Shown here: piece by piece, positions 1 through 8,760 of the stretch
Numbering within the stretch: the stretch's first letter is position 1
Layout of the letters: every line of letters starts with the position of its first letter
DNA from: JBMNOZ01 sp050943335
GTDB taxonomy: Bacteria; Bacillota; Desulfitobacteriia; Desulfitobacteriales; Syntrophobotulaceae
Length of the DNA: 64,000 bases
Assembly: GCA_050943335.1 (NCBI GenBank)
Contig: JBMNOZ010000004.1
Location: 42,747-106,746, forward strand
Direction of reading: 5' to 3'
The notes under the pieces: model-generated
What the model saw: the letters and a program-made list of their open reading frames with translations, nothing else
Database searches by the model: none
What the model was told of the DNA's origin: nothing
Program-made: the position numbers and the translations under genes

Positions 1-359
1 CGGCCTTGGTCGGAGGCTGTTTAGGCTTTTTACGATTTAATTATCACCCGGCCAGAGTATTTATGGGGGATAGCGGTTCCTTAGCTTTGGGCGGAGCCCT
101 GGCCGGTTTAGCGGTTTTAACCAAGAGCGAACTGGTGTTTATTATTTTGGGCGGCGTCTATGTTATTGAGGCTTTATCCGTTTTAATTCAAGTAATTTCC
201 TTTCAAATGAGAGGGAAACGGATTTTTCGGATGAGTCCCCTCCATCACCATTTTGAACTGGGAGGCTGGAGCGAGAAAAAAGTGGTCTTTGTCTTCTGGT
301 TAGCAGCGGCCTTCTTCGCTTTTCTAGGAGTTTTGGCTTTTTCACTAATGCTGGGTTGA
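1..359 (+). CDS. mraY: MraY, C-terminal part (cut by window start)
   Basis: Phospho-N-acetylmuramoyl-pentapeptide transferase, the membrane enzyme that makes lipid I from UDP-MurNAc-pentapeptide and undecaprenyl phosphate. Only about the last 118 residues of a protein usually near 320 are present; the reading frame is open to the window edge, so the true start lies upstream. The conserved MGDSGSLALGG segment and the PLHHHFELGGW motif are intact, and hydrophobic helices follow. It ends 12 bases before murD, as expected in a division and cell-wall cluster. The family assignment is secure. Confidence 0.95.
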   Translation, partial: ALVGGCLGFLRFNYHPARVFMGDSGSLALGGALAGLAVLTKSELVFIILGGVYVIEALSVLIQVISFQMRGKRIFRMSPLHHHFELGGWSEKKVVFVFWLAAAFFAFLGVLAFSLMLG

Positions 360-371
360 GGGGGGATAACG

Positions 372-1745
372 GTGGAATACAAGGGTCAAAGAGTTCTGGT
401 AGTTGGGGCTGGCAAAAGCGGCTTGGCCGCAGCAGAGAAACTACTGAAAAATGAGGCTCAAGTTTTCATTACAGATCGTTTAGGACGGGACGAATTACCA
501 GGTCTGCAAAAATTAGAATTATTAGGTCTTAAGGCTGAGCAACAAATCCTTAAAAGGGAACCGGATATCGACAGTCTAAAACCCGACTTTCTAGTCCTTT
601 CCCCGGGAGTACCGCCGACCCTGCCCTTTATCCAAGAGGCTGCAGCCAGGGGGATCCCTTTACGGAGCGAAATTGAAATCGCTTTAAAAGATTCTCCGGC
701 TACTTTGGTAGGTATTACAGGAAGTAACGGAAAAACAACAACAGCTAGGCTTTGCGGGGAATTGGCCAAAAAAACCGGGAGAGAAACAGTAGTAGCGGGG
801 AATATCGGCCTGGCTTTAAGTGGACAAGTAGAACATTTGAACGAAAAGGGAATAATTGTAGCCGAGTTTTCCAGCTTTCAATTAGAATATATTGAAGACC
901 TCAGGGTTAACATCGCTGTGGTCTTAAACTTCACACCGGATCATTTGGACCGGCATGGGAGTATGGAAAATTATATTGCCGCCAAAGCCAGGATTTTGGA
1001 AAACCAGACGGCGGACGATTTAGCCATTTTAAACTGGGATGACCCGAAAGTGAGGGCCTTGGCCCCCTTGACAAAGGCGGAGATTATGTTCTTTAGCCTC
1101 CAGGAAATTTTGGCTAATGGTATTTATAGGGATAAAGAAAGCATTGTTGCCGGAATAAAAGGTAAGGCGGAAGAAATTATCGCCCTTAAGGAGCTTCAAT
1201 TAAAAGGAAATCATAATGTTGAAAATGTAGCGGCCGCAAGCGCTGTAGCTATAAATTTGGGTCTCGATAAACATCAAATTGCCTCTGTTCTAAAGAGCTT
1301 TCAGCCAGTAGAACATCGTCAAGAAGTGGTAGGAAGATTCAACAATATTCTTTATATCAATGATTCGAAAGGGACGAATCCCTCCTCGGCAATTAAGGCC
1401 CTTCAGTCTTACCAAGAACCAATTGTTTTGATCGCTGGAGGACAAAACAAAGGTTTAGATATGACAGAGTTTTTGGAAGTGGTTAAACAAAAAGTTAAGA
1501 GTTTGGTTTTGATGGGTGAGGCAAGGGCTGAGATGGAGCTTCAGGCCAGAGAGATAGGGATTGAAAGGATTATTTCTGCGGAAAGCTTTGAGGATTCTGT
1601 TCAAAAGGCGATAAATGAGGCTCAAGCAGGGGATATTGTCCTTCTGTCCCCAGCTTGTACAAGCTGGGATAGGTTTAAAAGTTATGAACAAAGAGGGGAA
1701 TTGTTTAAAGAATTGGTGCGTAAGCATTATAGCGAACCTAAATGA
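372..1745 (+). CDS. murD: UDP-N-acetylmuramoylalanine--D-glutamate ligase
   Basis: Cytoplasmic Mur ligase adding D-glutamate to UDP-MurNAc-L-Ala. 457 residues, normal for MurD. There is an N-terminal nucleotide-binding-like fold (VLVVGAGKSG near residues 8-17), the ATP-binding loop GSNGKTT at about 117-123 (Ser replaces the commoner Thr), and a C-terminal ligase domain with NDSKGTNP. The GTG start at 372 follows a GGGGGA ribosome binding site. Its stop overlaps an ATG of the next frame, but ftsW probably starts about 30 bases further on. A perfect 10-base tandem duplication (1737-1756) sits across the stop codon. Confidence 0.96.
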   Translation: MEYKGQRVLVVGAGKSGLAAAEKLLKNEAQVFITDRLGRDELPGLQKLELLGLKAEQQILKREPDIDSLKPDFLVLSPGVPPTLPFIQEAAARGIPLRSEIEIALKDSPATLVGITGSNGKTTTARLCGELAKKTGRETVVAGNIGLALSGQVEHLNEKGIIVAEFSSFQLEYIEDLRVNIAVVLNFTPDHLDRHGSMENYIAAKARILENQTADDLAILNWDDPKVRALAPLTKAEIMFFSLQEILANGIYRDKESIVAGIKGKAEEIIALKELQLKGNHNVENVAAASAVAINLGLDKHQIASVLKSFQPVEHRQEVVGRFNNILYINDSKGTNPSSAIKALQSYQEPIVLIAGGQNKGLDMTEFLEVVKQKVKSLVLMGEARAEMELQAREIGIERIISAESFEDSVQKAINEAQAGDIVLLSPACTSWDRFKSYEQRGELFKELVRKHYSEPK

Positions 1746-1756
1746 TCCTAAATGAT
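1737..1756. repeat. 10-bp perfect tandem duplication at murD stop
   Basis: CCTAAATGAT occurs twice back to back (1737-1746, 1747-1756). The first copy contains the murD stop; the second lies in the short murD-ftsW gap. It looks like a slippage duplication that lengthened the spacer. Confidence 0.8.
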
Positions 1757-1774
1757 TCTGTAGGGGGGAGCTTT

Positions 1775-2884
1775 GTGCTTAGGAAATTCCGAAAAGTTGA
1801 TCCGGTATTGCTCGGTGTGGTTTTTACCCTGTTGTTTATCGGCCTGATTATGACGTACAGTTCCAGCGCGGTAAAGGGTTATCTTTACTATGGGGACCCT
1901 TATCACTATTTTAAAGCGGAGTTGCTGTGGATTGCCTTGGGACTTATAGCGATGACTTTTGCCTTGTTCATAGATTGGAGGGTTCTTTACAAATGGGCTA
2001 AACCGATATTATACATAGCCATGATTACTTTGGTGGCGGTTAAGATTCCGGGGGTTGGAAGAGAGGTCAATGGCGCTACTCGGTGGATCGGAGTTGGCGT
2101 CCTGTCAATCCAACCTTCAGAGATAATAAAGCTTGCTATGGTTTTAATCCTCGCCAGGTTTCTGGCTGCTGATCTTCGTAAAATGAAATCCTTTCGAAGG
2201 GGAATAATACCGTCTTTAGCCTTACTGGCATTAATCAGTGGCTTAATTATGCTTCAGCCAGATTTAGGCACTGTTCTGGTACTAGCCGCGACAGTCTTTT
2301 TCATGTTACTGGCAGCGGGAGCTAGGATCTGGCATTTAACGGCTTTGGGAACGGTCGGGGTAGGAATAATTGTGGCTGCTATTGTAGCTGCTCCTTACCG
2401 TATGCGTAGGATTTTTGCCTTTCTAGATCCTTGGGCTGACCCTTCCGGGAAGGGTTATCAAACCATTCAATCATTACTGGCTTTAGGTCCAGGCGGGCTC
2501 TTTGGGTTAGGATTGGGGCAAAGTAGACAAAAATTTCTTTACCTCCCGGAAAACCATACCGATTTTATTTTTGCCATGATTGGCGAGGAACTTGGGTTTG
2601 TAGGTGCGACTTTAGTAATTCTATTATTTGCTTTGTTTATTTGGCGTGGTTATCAAACTGCTCTTAATGCTCCTAATAATTTTTTGGGGCTTTTAGCAGT
2701 TGGCCTTACTTCTTTGATCGGTATCCAAGCCATGCTTAATATGGGAGTGGTTTCCGGAGTTTTACCCGTTACTGGAGTTACTCTTCCGTTTTTAAGTTAC
2801 GGAGGAACTTCGTTAGTTTTTACTTTAGCTGGTGTGGGGTTGCTTCTTAATATTTCAGCAGCAGGAGCCAAGGGGGTTTTTTGA
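1775..2884 (+). CDS. ftsW: FtsW/SpoVE-type SEDS peptidoglycan polymerase
   Basis: Polytopic SEDS-family glycosyltransferase that polymerises lipid II at the septum (FtsW) or for spore cortex (SpoVE); gene position supports either name. An in-frame ATG at 1742 overlaps murD, but the GGGGGGAG ribosome binding site at 1763-1770 points to the GTG at 1775, giving 369 residues. About ten membrane helices are visible, with the family signatures NGATRWIG, IQPSEIIKLAM, QPDLGT and LPENHTDFIFAMIGEELG. It is followed immediately by murG, whose start lies one base past this stop. Confidence 0.9.
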   Translation: MLRKFRKVDPVLLGVVFTLLFIGLIMTYSSSAVKGYLYYGDPYHYFKAELLWIALGLIAMTFALFIDWRVLYKWAKPILYIAMITLVAVKIPGVGREVNGATRWIGVGVLSIQPSEIIKLAMVLILARFLAADLRKMKSFRRGIIPSLALLALISGLIMLQPDLGTVLVLAATVFFMLLAAGARIWHLTALGTVGVGIIVAAIVAAPYRMRRIFAFLDPWADPSGKGYQTIQSLLALGPGGLFGLGLGQSRQKFLYLPENHTDFIFAMIGEELGFVGATLVILLFALFIWRGYQTALNAPNNFLGLLAVGLTSLIGIQAMLNMGVVSGVLPVTGVTLPFLSYGGTSLVFTLAGVGLLLNISAAGAKGVF

Positions 2885-2885
2885 C

Positions 2886-3998
2886 TTGCGGATTATCGTT
2901 ACCGGTGGGGGAACCGGGGGGCATATCTATCCTGCCTTAGCTATTGCCCAGGGTTTATTAGCCAGGTATGGAGATGTAAAAATATTATATGTGGGGACTA
3001 AGAAAGGGATGGAAGCGAAGATCGTCCCGGAGCAGGGTTTAGACTTTCGGGGAATAGCGGGAAAAGGGCTGCCCCGCAGGTTAAGTATTGAACTGTTGAA
3101 AACCACAGGTTTAAATATAAAGGCCCTCTGGGAAACGAAGCGGATTTTAAAAGAGTTCAAGCCGGATTTAGTGATCGGAACCGGCGGTTATGTTACGGGA
3201 CCGGTAGTTATAACCGCAGCTTTTTTTGGGATTCCGACTTTAATTCATGAACAAAATGCTCTCCCCGGGAAAACCAACAAATTATTAGCCCGGGTTGTTA
3301 AAAAAGTTTTAGTTGCTTTTCCGGAAAGCACCCGTCATTTTAAGAATCGGCGAAAAGTAAAAGTAGTGGGACTTCCGGTACGAGAAGAAATCGGAAAGCT
3401 GAGGCGGGAAACGGGGGCTGAAAAGTTAGGTCTTGACCCAGAAAAGAAAACTTTACTGGTCACAGGAGGGAGCAGGGGCGCTTTAAGTATTAATAAAGCC
3501 CTGATTTACGTTTTAGAACAGTTAAGAGCCTATCCAAACCTACAATTGATCTGGGCCACAGGAACAGCTACCCATAAGCAGATCCTGGAAGAGATGTCGG
3601 CTAAAGGGATTGACAAGGAACGTTTTAAAAACTGGCAAATTGTCGAGTATTTAACCGAAATGCCGGCGGCTTTGGCGTGCTCAGATCTTTGTATTTGCAG
3701 GGCAGGGGCCACGACTTTGGCTGAGCTGTCGGTGGCTGGGAAAGCGAGTGTTCTCATCCCCTATCCTTATGCTGCTGAAAATCACCAGGAGTACAACGCT
3801 AAGGTCTTTGAGGATAGGGGAGCGGCAAAGGTTATTTTAGACGAGGAATTAGAGGGTCCAGTTTTATGGGCCGCCATAAGAAGTATTATTACGGATCAAA
3901 ATGCTTTAGATAAAATGAGTGCCAGGGCGAAGGAAATTTTTGATCCCCAGGCTTTGGAAAAAATCGTAAGGCTTTGTCGGCAAACGGCTTGGAGATAA
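2886..3998 (+). CDS. murG: UDP-GlcNAc:lipid I GlcNAc transferase
   Basis: Membrane-associated GT-B glycosyltransferase that converts lipid I to lipid II. The start is taken as TTG at 2886 because the family begins with RIIVTGGGTGGHIYPALA, seen right after it, and an AAGGGGG stretch lies about ten bases upstream; a longer frame from 2832 would only add residues overlapping ftsW. 370 residues, typical. The second domain has GGSRGALSIN and the sugar-nucleotide region CRAGATTLAEL followed by AAENHQEYNAK. In many relatives murC follows, but here a 128-base gap leads to murB. Confidence 0.94.
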   Translation: MRIIVTGGGTGGHIYPALAIAQGLLARYGDVKILYVGTKKGMEAKIVPEQGLDFRGIAGKGLPRRLSIELLKTTGLNIKALWETKRILKEFKPDLVIGTGGYVTGPVVITAAFFGIPTLIHEQNALPGKTNKLLARVVKKVLVAFPESTRHFKNRRKVKVVGLPVREEIGKLRRETGAEKLGLDPEKKTLLVTGGSRGALSINKALIYVLEQLRAYPNLQLIWATGTATHKQILEEMSAKGIDKERFKNWQIVEYLTEMPAALACSDLCICRAGATTLAELSVAGKASVLIPYPYAAENHQEYNAKVFEDRGAAKVILDEELEGPVLWAAIRSIITDQNALDKMSARAKEIFDPQALEKIVRLCRQTAWR

Positions 3999-4049
3999 GC
4001 AGGGATGGACAACCTTAAATTGGGATTTTGAAAAACCTTCACCGATTCT

Positions 4050-4080
4050 TCCCTTGGAGCATAACATATGCCGTAAGGGA
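4050..4080 (+). other. Imperfect hairpin in murG-murB gap
   Basis: Arms TCCCTT (4050-4055) and AAGGGA (4075-4080) enclose an inner stem GCATA/TATGC with a 3-base loop. No T-run follows, so it is not an intrinsic terminator; it ends directly at the AAAGGAGG ribosome binding site of a small upstream frame. Confidence 0.4.
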
Positions 4081-4092
4081 AAGGAGGTTTAA

Positions 4093-4152
4093 GTGAAGGT
4101 TATACATAGGATTGGGAGTGAACTTAATGCAATTGCCACCTTTAAAGGGTAG
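4093..4152 (+). CDS. Possible 19-codon leader ORF overlapping murB start
   Basis: GTG at 4093 lies five bases after AAAGGAGG, a better ribosome binding site than murB itself has. The frame runs 19 codons to TAG at 4150 and overlaps the murB start (4127) in a different register. No homology is recognised. It may be a translated leader that couples ribosomes to murB, or just an unused site. It does not read as a murC remnant. Confidence 0.3.
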   Translation: MKVIHRIGSELNAIATFKG

Positions 4153-5011
4153 ATTGGAAAAGAATTACCCTTTAAAAAATTTAAGTACCTGGAAAATAGG
4201 CGGACCGGGTGAATATGTGTTTTGGCCTGCCAGCCAGGAGGAAGTAATAAAAATTTTCCGTTGGTGCAAGGAGCGGGAATGGCCTCTTACATTTTTGGGT
4301 CGCGGTTCCAATGTTTTACTTCCCGATCAAGGGTTATGTGGTGTTGTAGTTGTCAGCACGGAGTTAAAGGATCTCCGATGGGAGGGAAATAGAGTCCAGG
4401 TCGAAGCTGGGTATCCGCTTAGGCGTCTGGTTAGAGAAGCGAAAAACAAAAGTTTGGAAGGTTTGGAATTTGCCTGCGGCATCCCAGGTACTGTGGGCGC
4501 TGCTATTGCCATTAACACCGGGGCTTACGGTCGGGAAATCGGGTCCTTGGTTAAGGAAATCAAAGTTCTTACCCCTACAGGAGAGGTAAGAAAACTAGCG
4601 GCTCAAGACCTTATTTTTCGGTATCGGGGGAGTTCGGTCCTCGATAATGAATATTTTGTTCTGGAAGGCATTTTAGAGCTTTCAAGGGGGGCCGACCAGG
4701 CGGCAATTCAACAAAGAATTGAGGAATTCATGAGGAAGAGAAAGGATATTCAACCGCTAGAGTACCCCAACGCCGGCAGTGTGTTTCGGAATCCGCCCGG
4801 GTATTCGGCTGGCTATCTGATAGAAGCGGCCGGCTGGAAAGGGCGAAATATCGGCGATGCTGAGGTATCGGCAAAGCACGCCAATTTCATTATCAACAAA
4901 GGAAGGGCCAAGGCGGAAGATGTTTTGCAATTGATAAGGTTAATTCAGGAGGATATTGAATCCAAATTTGGAATCAAATTGCAAACGGAAATTAGGGTAA
5001 TCACTCATTAG
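4127..5011 (+). CDS. murB: UDP-N-acetylenolpyruvoylglucosamine reductase
   Basis: FAD- and NADPH-dependent reductase converting UDP-GlcNAc-enolpyruvate to UDP-MurNAc. 294 residues from ATG 4127, preceded by GGGAG; TTG 4112 and GTG 4118 are in-frame alternatives. The FAD-binding GRGSNVLL motif lies near residue 50, TGAYGREIG near 130, FRYRGSSVL near 165 and NAGSVFRNP near 220, the last carrying the catalytic serine. The FRYRGSS motif fits the type II enzyme of Gram-positives. It sits between murG and murA, where murC is often also present. Confidence 0.95.
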   Translation: MQLPPLKGRLEKNYPLKNLSTWKIGGPGEYVFWPASQEEVIKIFRWCKEREWPLTFLGRGSNVLLPDQGLCGVVVVSTELKDLRWEGNRVQVEAGYPLRRLVREAKNKSLEGLEFACGIPGTVGAAIAINTGAYGREIGSLVKEIKVLTPTGEVRKLAAQDLIFRYRGSSVLDNEYFVLEGILELSRGADQAAIQQRIEEFMRKRKDIQPLEYPNAGSVFRNPPGYSAGYLIEAAGWKGRNIGDAEVSAKHANFIINKGRAKAEDVLQLIRLIQEDIESKFGIKLQTEIRVITH

Positions 5012-5035
5012 AGATAGACAAAGGGGGGAGGAGAC

Positions 5036-6301
5036 ATGGCGATGGATCGTTATGTCATTACGGGAAAACAGAGATTAGAAGGCCGAGTTAGAACAAGCGG
5101 CGCCAAGAATGCCTCTTTACCCTTGATGGCAGCCTCTATTCTGGCAGAAGGGAAAACCGTGCTCTCGGGGGTTCCCCGGATAAAGGATATTTTCAGTATG
5201 ATTGAAGTTCTAAAAGCGCTAAATTGTGCGATCCAGTTTAAGGGAAATGAATTGTATATAGATACTACAAATTTAAAAGACTCAACGATAGATGAAAGTT
5301 TGATGCGCAAAATGCGGGCTTCCAATTTAATCTTAGGACCGATGATCGCTAAGAATAGAAAAGTTAAAATCTCCAGACCGGGAGGCTGTGCCATCGGGAC
5401 CCGTCCCATGGATCAACATATTAAAGGTTTAAGACAAATGGGAGTAGAAATCCGGGAAAAACACGGTTATATCGAAGCCCGGGCGGAAAGGTTAAGAGGG
5501 TCTGAGATTTATTTGGACATTCCCAGTGTAGGGGCTACTGAAAACATAATTATGGCCGCGGTTCTGGCCGAGGGCACCACAGTAATTCACAATGCCGCTA
5601 AAGAACCGGAAATTGTTGATTTGCAGAATTTGCTGAACAGAATGGGAGGTAAGGTCCGTGGAGCGGGAACTCATGTGGTGAGAATTGAGGGGGTTAAAAG
5701 CTTAAAAAGCGCTGAACATACTGTTATCCCCGACAGAATAGAAGCGGGAACCCATATGATAGCTTCCGTAATGACTGAAGGGGATGTGGTTGTCGATAAT
5801 GTGGTGCCTGAACATATAAGCCCGCTTATTGCTAAACTCCGTCAAGGAGGGGCAGAGATCACTGTTAATGGGGATAGCGTACGGGTGAAACAAAGGGGAA
5901 AATTTAAAGGTCTCGATATTAAAACCCTAACCTACCCGGGTTTTCCAACCGATATCCAACCCCAGTTCATGGCTCTGCTTACTATTGCCGACGGGATAAG
6001 TATTGTTACGGAAACAATTTTTGAGAATCGCTTTCAACATGTTGCCGAACTGGTCAGAATGGGAGCCAAGATTACGGTCGACGGGCGAACAGCGATAATT
6101 TGCGGCGTTTCAACTTTAGAAGGGACTTTTGTGGAAGCCACGGATTTACGGGCGGGTGCAGCCCTGTTTTTAGCCGCTTTGGCTGCGGAAGATGGTACGG
6201 TGTTAGAACGGGTAGACCATATTGACCGGGGATATGAGGCGCTGGAAGAAAAATATCGGGCTCTGGGAGCAAAAATGCAGCGAGTTATTAGACATAACTA
6301 A
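5036..6301 (+). CDS. murA: UDP-N-acetylglucosamine 1-carboxyvinyltransferase
   Basis: First committed enzyme of peptidoglycan synthesis; transfers enolpyruvate from PEP to UDP-GlcNAc. 421 residues from ATG 5036 after GGGGGGAGGAG. The Lys-Asn pair of the active site is in SGAKNASLPL (K24, N25), and the reactive cysteine is C118 in GGCAIGTRP, so the enzyme should be fosfomycin-sensitive by family knowledge. The inside-out alpha/beta barrel repeats, such as GATENIIMAAVLAEG, are evident. It is followed by a promoter-like gap before ftsQ. Confidence 0.96.
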   Translation: MAMDRYVITGKQRLEGRVRTSGAKNASLPLMAASILAEGKTVLSGVPRIKDIFSMIEVLKALNCAIQFKGNELYIDTTNLKDSTIDESLMRKMRASNLILGPMIAKNRKVKISRPGGCAIGTRPMDQHIKGLRQMGVEIREKHGYIEARAERLRGSEIYLDIPSVGATENIIMAAVLAEGTTVIHNAAKEPEIVDLQNLLNRMGGKVRGAGTHVVRIEGVKSLKSAEHTVIPDRIEAGTHMIASVMTEGDVVVDNVVPEHISPLIAKLRQGGAEITVNGDSVRVKQRGKFKGLDIKTLTYPGFPTDIQPQFMALLTIADGISIVTETIFENRFQHVAELVRMGAKITVDGRTAIICGVSTLEGTFVEATDLRAGAALFLAALAAEDGTVLERVDHIDRGYEALEEKYRALGAKMQRVIRHN

Positions 6302-6309
6302 ATAATCAT

Positions 6310-6339
6310 TTGCACCTCTTAAGTCCTTTATTGTAAAAT
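6310..6339 (+). promoter_or_regulatory. Possible sigma-A promoter before ftsQ
   Basis: TTGCAC (6310-6315) and TAAAAT (6334-6339) with an 18-base spacer. An 8-bp inverted repeat, CCTCTTAA 6315-6322 with TTAAGAGG 6356-6363, frames it. The start point would be about 60 bases upstream of ftsQ. Confidence 0.4.
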
Positions 6340-6402
6340 AAAAAAGATGATCCTTTTAAGAGGAAAAAAAAAGGCAAGTTCACATTTTGGAGGAGGAAGG
6401 GA

Positions 6403-7128
6403 GTGCCGCAAACTAAGAAGAATTCAACTTTTCTATATGTTGTAGCTCTGATTTGCCTTCTTGCCGTGGCCCTGTTTATGTTTTCCAAATCCAATTTTTT
6501 TTTAGTAAAAAACATTGGTACCGAAGGTCTGGATCAGATTGCCGAGGATGAAGTTCTGAGACTATTGGGAACAGTTAAAGGTGAAAACATTTTGCTAATC
6601 GATCCTGAAGTTCTGATTCAAAGAGTAAAACTTCATCCCCTGGTCGATCAGGTTAGCGTCAAAAAAAAATATCCTGGAACAATTATTCTAAATATTCAGG
6701 AAAGGCAACCAAGGGCTTTATTACTCGACGGCGATAGAATGGTGGAAGTAGATTCTCAAGCAGTGGTCTTAAGATTTCATGAAACTTGGCCTTTGAAGGA
6801 CAGTCCGGTTATTACCGGGATTAATATTCCGGAAATCATTGGACCCGGACAAAAGATATCTGATCCCGGCCTTGAAAAAGGACTTTTGTTAATCGGACAA
6901 GCATCGGAGAAGCTTACTAAACTGTTGGGCGAAGTACATATTTCCAGTCAGGAAGGAGTTTTTATTTATCTCACCAATGGTGTTATGGTCAAAATGGGGC
7001 ATGGGGAAGAGTACGGGAAAAAGTTGGAACTTCTTGAAAAACTATTAGAGAATGAAGATTTTAAAAAAGTTGAAGGGGTAATCAATTATATTGATCTTAC
7101 GGCGGGAAAACCAGTTTTAGGGCGATAG
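6403..7128 (+). CDS. ftsQ: Cell division protein FtsQ/DivIB
   Basis: Bitopic divisome protein bridging early and late division proteins. 241 residues from GTG 6403, just after AGGAGGAAGG. One transmembrane helix lies at about residues 11-28, followed by a POTRA-like domain (residues 32-105, including the region ENILLIDPEVL and the KKYPGTIILNIQERQP strand) and a beta domain. No FtsL or FtsA gene is nearby. The identification rests on architecture and position between murA and sbp/ftsZ. Confidence 0.88.
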   Translation: MPQTKKNSTFLYVVALICLLAVALFMFSKSNFFLVKNIGTEGLDQIAEDEVLRLLGTVKGENILLIDPEVLIQRVKLHPLVDQVSVKKKYPGTIILNIQERQPRALLLDGDRMVEVDSQAVVLRFHETWPLKDSPVITGINIPEIIGPGQKISDPGLEKGLLLIGQASEKLTKLLGEVHISSQEGVFIYLTNGVMVKMGHGEEYGKKLELLEKLLENEDFKKVEGVINYIDLTAGKPVLGR

Positions 7129-7143
7129 TAGGAGGGAGGACAT

Positions 7144-7485
7144 ATGTGGCTGCCGATTTTTGGATTGATACTAGGATTATTAATTGGTTTTTTAAGTCCC
7201 ATTTCGATTCCGGTGGAGTATGCGAAATACTTTTCGGTAGCGATTATTGTCGCTCTTGACGCTGTTATGGGTGGAATTCGTGCTTATAAAGAGGGCAATT
7301 TTGATACCACTATTTTTATGAGCGGTTTTTTCGTCAATATTATTATGGCCAGCGCCCTAGCTTTTATTGGGGACCGGATAGGGGCTGACCTATATTTAGC
7401 GGCTATTGTGGCCTTTGGAACAAGACTGTTTCAAAATATCAGTATTATCCGCCGGCACATTATTAATAAACCTCATAGGAATTAA
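7144..7485 (+). CDS. sbp: Small basic protein Sbp (DUF1290)
   Basis: 113-residue membrane protein of the small basic protein family, widely found just upstream of ftsA/ftsZ in Firmicutes; its biochemical role is not known. About three or four helices are visible, with the conserved VALDAVMGGIRAYKEG loop and GTRLFQNISIIRRHII end. ATG 7144 follows GGAGGGAGGA. In most relatives ftsA comes next; here a 150-base non-coding gap leads straight to ftsZ. Confidence 0.85.
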   Translation: MWLPIFGLILGLLIGFLSPISIPVEYAKYFSVAIIVALDAVMGGIRAYKEGNFDTTIFMSGFFVNIIMASALAFIGDRIGADLYLAAIVAFGTRLFQNISIIRRHIINKPHRN

Positions 7486-7635
7486 TAAATATTTTGTTTA
7501 AAAAGAGGATTATTTGTCTTTGGTCTCGAAATTATTTATTAAAATTATTAATTGAAGTTTAGAGATAATATTGTTTTAGATCAGGATACATAGCCTGAAT
7601 ACGATAGGATTTGATAAAGAGAGGCAGGGTGAAAA
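7486..7635 (+). promoter_or_regulatory. AT-rich ftsZ upstream region, probable promoter
   Basis: The 150-base gap is very AT-rich and in the slot usually held by ftsA. The best sigma-A match is TTGTCT (7514-7519) with TATTAA (7537-7542), 17-base spacer; a second weaker -35-like TTGAAG is at 7552. A short palindrome TCAGG/CCTGA lies near 7580-7598. No coding frame is seen. Confidence 0.35.
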
Positions 7636-8694
7636 ATGCTGGAATTCGTTCAAGAAGATATTCAATTTGCCCGGATAAAAGTTATCGGGGTTGGGGGCGG
7701 CGGTAATAACGCTGTCAACAGAATGATTTCTGCCGGCTTAAAAGGGGTGGAGTTTATTGGTATTAATACAGATGCTCAGGCTTTGCAGATGTCCAGAGCG
7801 TCTGAAAAGATACAAATTGGAGCAAAGCTTACGAAAGGGCTAGGAGCCGGGGCCAACCCGGAAATCGGTCAAAGTGCAGCTGAAGAGAGCAGGGATGAGA
7901 TTGCCAAGGTTCTGCTCGGCGCGGATATGATCTTTGTGGCTGCTGGGATGGGCGGGGGAACCGGGACTGGAGCTGCCCCTGTTGTTTCGGAAATTGCCAA
8001 GGAAATCGGGGCTTTGACTGTGGGTGTGGTAACAAGGCCTTTTTCCTTTGAGGGAAGAAAAAGGGCTATGCAGGCCGAAAGGGGTATTTTAGAGCTTAGG
8101 GAGAAGGTAGATACCCTAATAACAATTCCCAATGACCGGCTTTTACAGATTATCGACAAGCACACCACCATTCAAGAAGCTTTTGCTATCGCCGACGATG
8201 TTTTGCTCCAGGGAGTCCAGGGAATATCAGATTTAATAACTATTCCAGGCCTGATAAATTTGGACTTTGCCGATGTCAAGACAATTATGGCCGAGACAGG
8301 TTCGGCTCTTATGGGAATTGGACAGGCTTCGGGCGAGAACCGGGCTGTGGAAGCTGCTCGGAGAGCTATTTCCAGTCCTCTGCTTGAGACCTCCATTGAG
8401 GGAGCTAAAGGGGTGTTATTGAACATCACTGGCGGACCGGATCTAACTTTAATGGAAGTTAACGAAGCCTCGGAAATAGTTGCTGAAGCCGCAGATCAGG
8501 ATGCTAATATAATTTTCGGCTCAGTTATCGATGAAAATTTTAAAGATGATATTCGGGTCACGGTTATTGCCACCGGGTTTGAACAGGAAACAGGACAGAA
8601 AAAATCTAAGAGCAACAAGGAAACACCCGGAGCGAAAACAAATAATCCCTTTTTAGATAACGTTGATATCCCGAGCTTTTTAAAATATAAATAA
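7636..8694 (+). CDS. ftsZ: Cell division GTPase FtsZ
   Basis: Tubulin-like GTPase that forms the Z ring. 352 residues from ATG 7636 after GAGAGGCAGGG. The glycine-rich start GVGGGGNNAVNRM, the tubulin signature GGGTGTGA at about 106-113, and the synergy region NLDFADVKTIM are all present. The C-terminal tail ends with DIPSFLK, the conserved peptide that binds FtsA, SepF and ZapA-type partners. With no ftsA in the window, SepF (13634) is the obvious candidate membrane tether here. Confidence 0.98.
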   Translation: MLEFVQEDIQFARIKVIGVGGGGNNAVNRMISAGLKGVEFIGINTDAQALQMSRASEKIQIGAKLTKGLGAGANPEIGQSAAEESRDEIAKVLLGADMIFVAAGMGGGTGTGAAPVVSEIAKEIGALTVGVVTRPFSFEGRKRAMQAERGILELREKVDTLITIPNDRLLQIIDKHTTIQEAFAIADDVLLQGVQGISDLITIPGLINLDFADVKTIMAETGSALMGIGQASGENRAVEAARRAISSPLLETSIEGAKGVLLNITGGPDLTLMEVNEASEIVAEAADQDANIIFGSVIDENFKDDIRVTVIATGFEQETGQKKSKSNKETPGAKTNNPFLDNVDIPSFLKYK

Positions 8695-8760
8695 TTTTTT
8701 CTTTGCAAGTAAATAAAGTAAATCCAATTTCAAGCTTCGCGATGGGCTTAAGACATTATC

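Noticed and set aside
3999..4126. Degraded murC remnant in the murG-murB gap
   Set aside because: Reading all plus frames gives no recognisable MurC segment; the gap is too short and holds a hairpin and a ribosome binding site instead.
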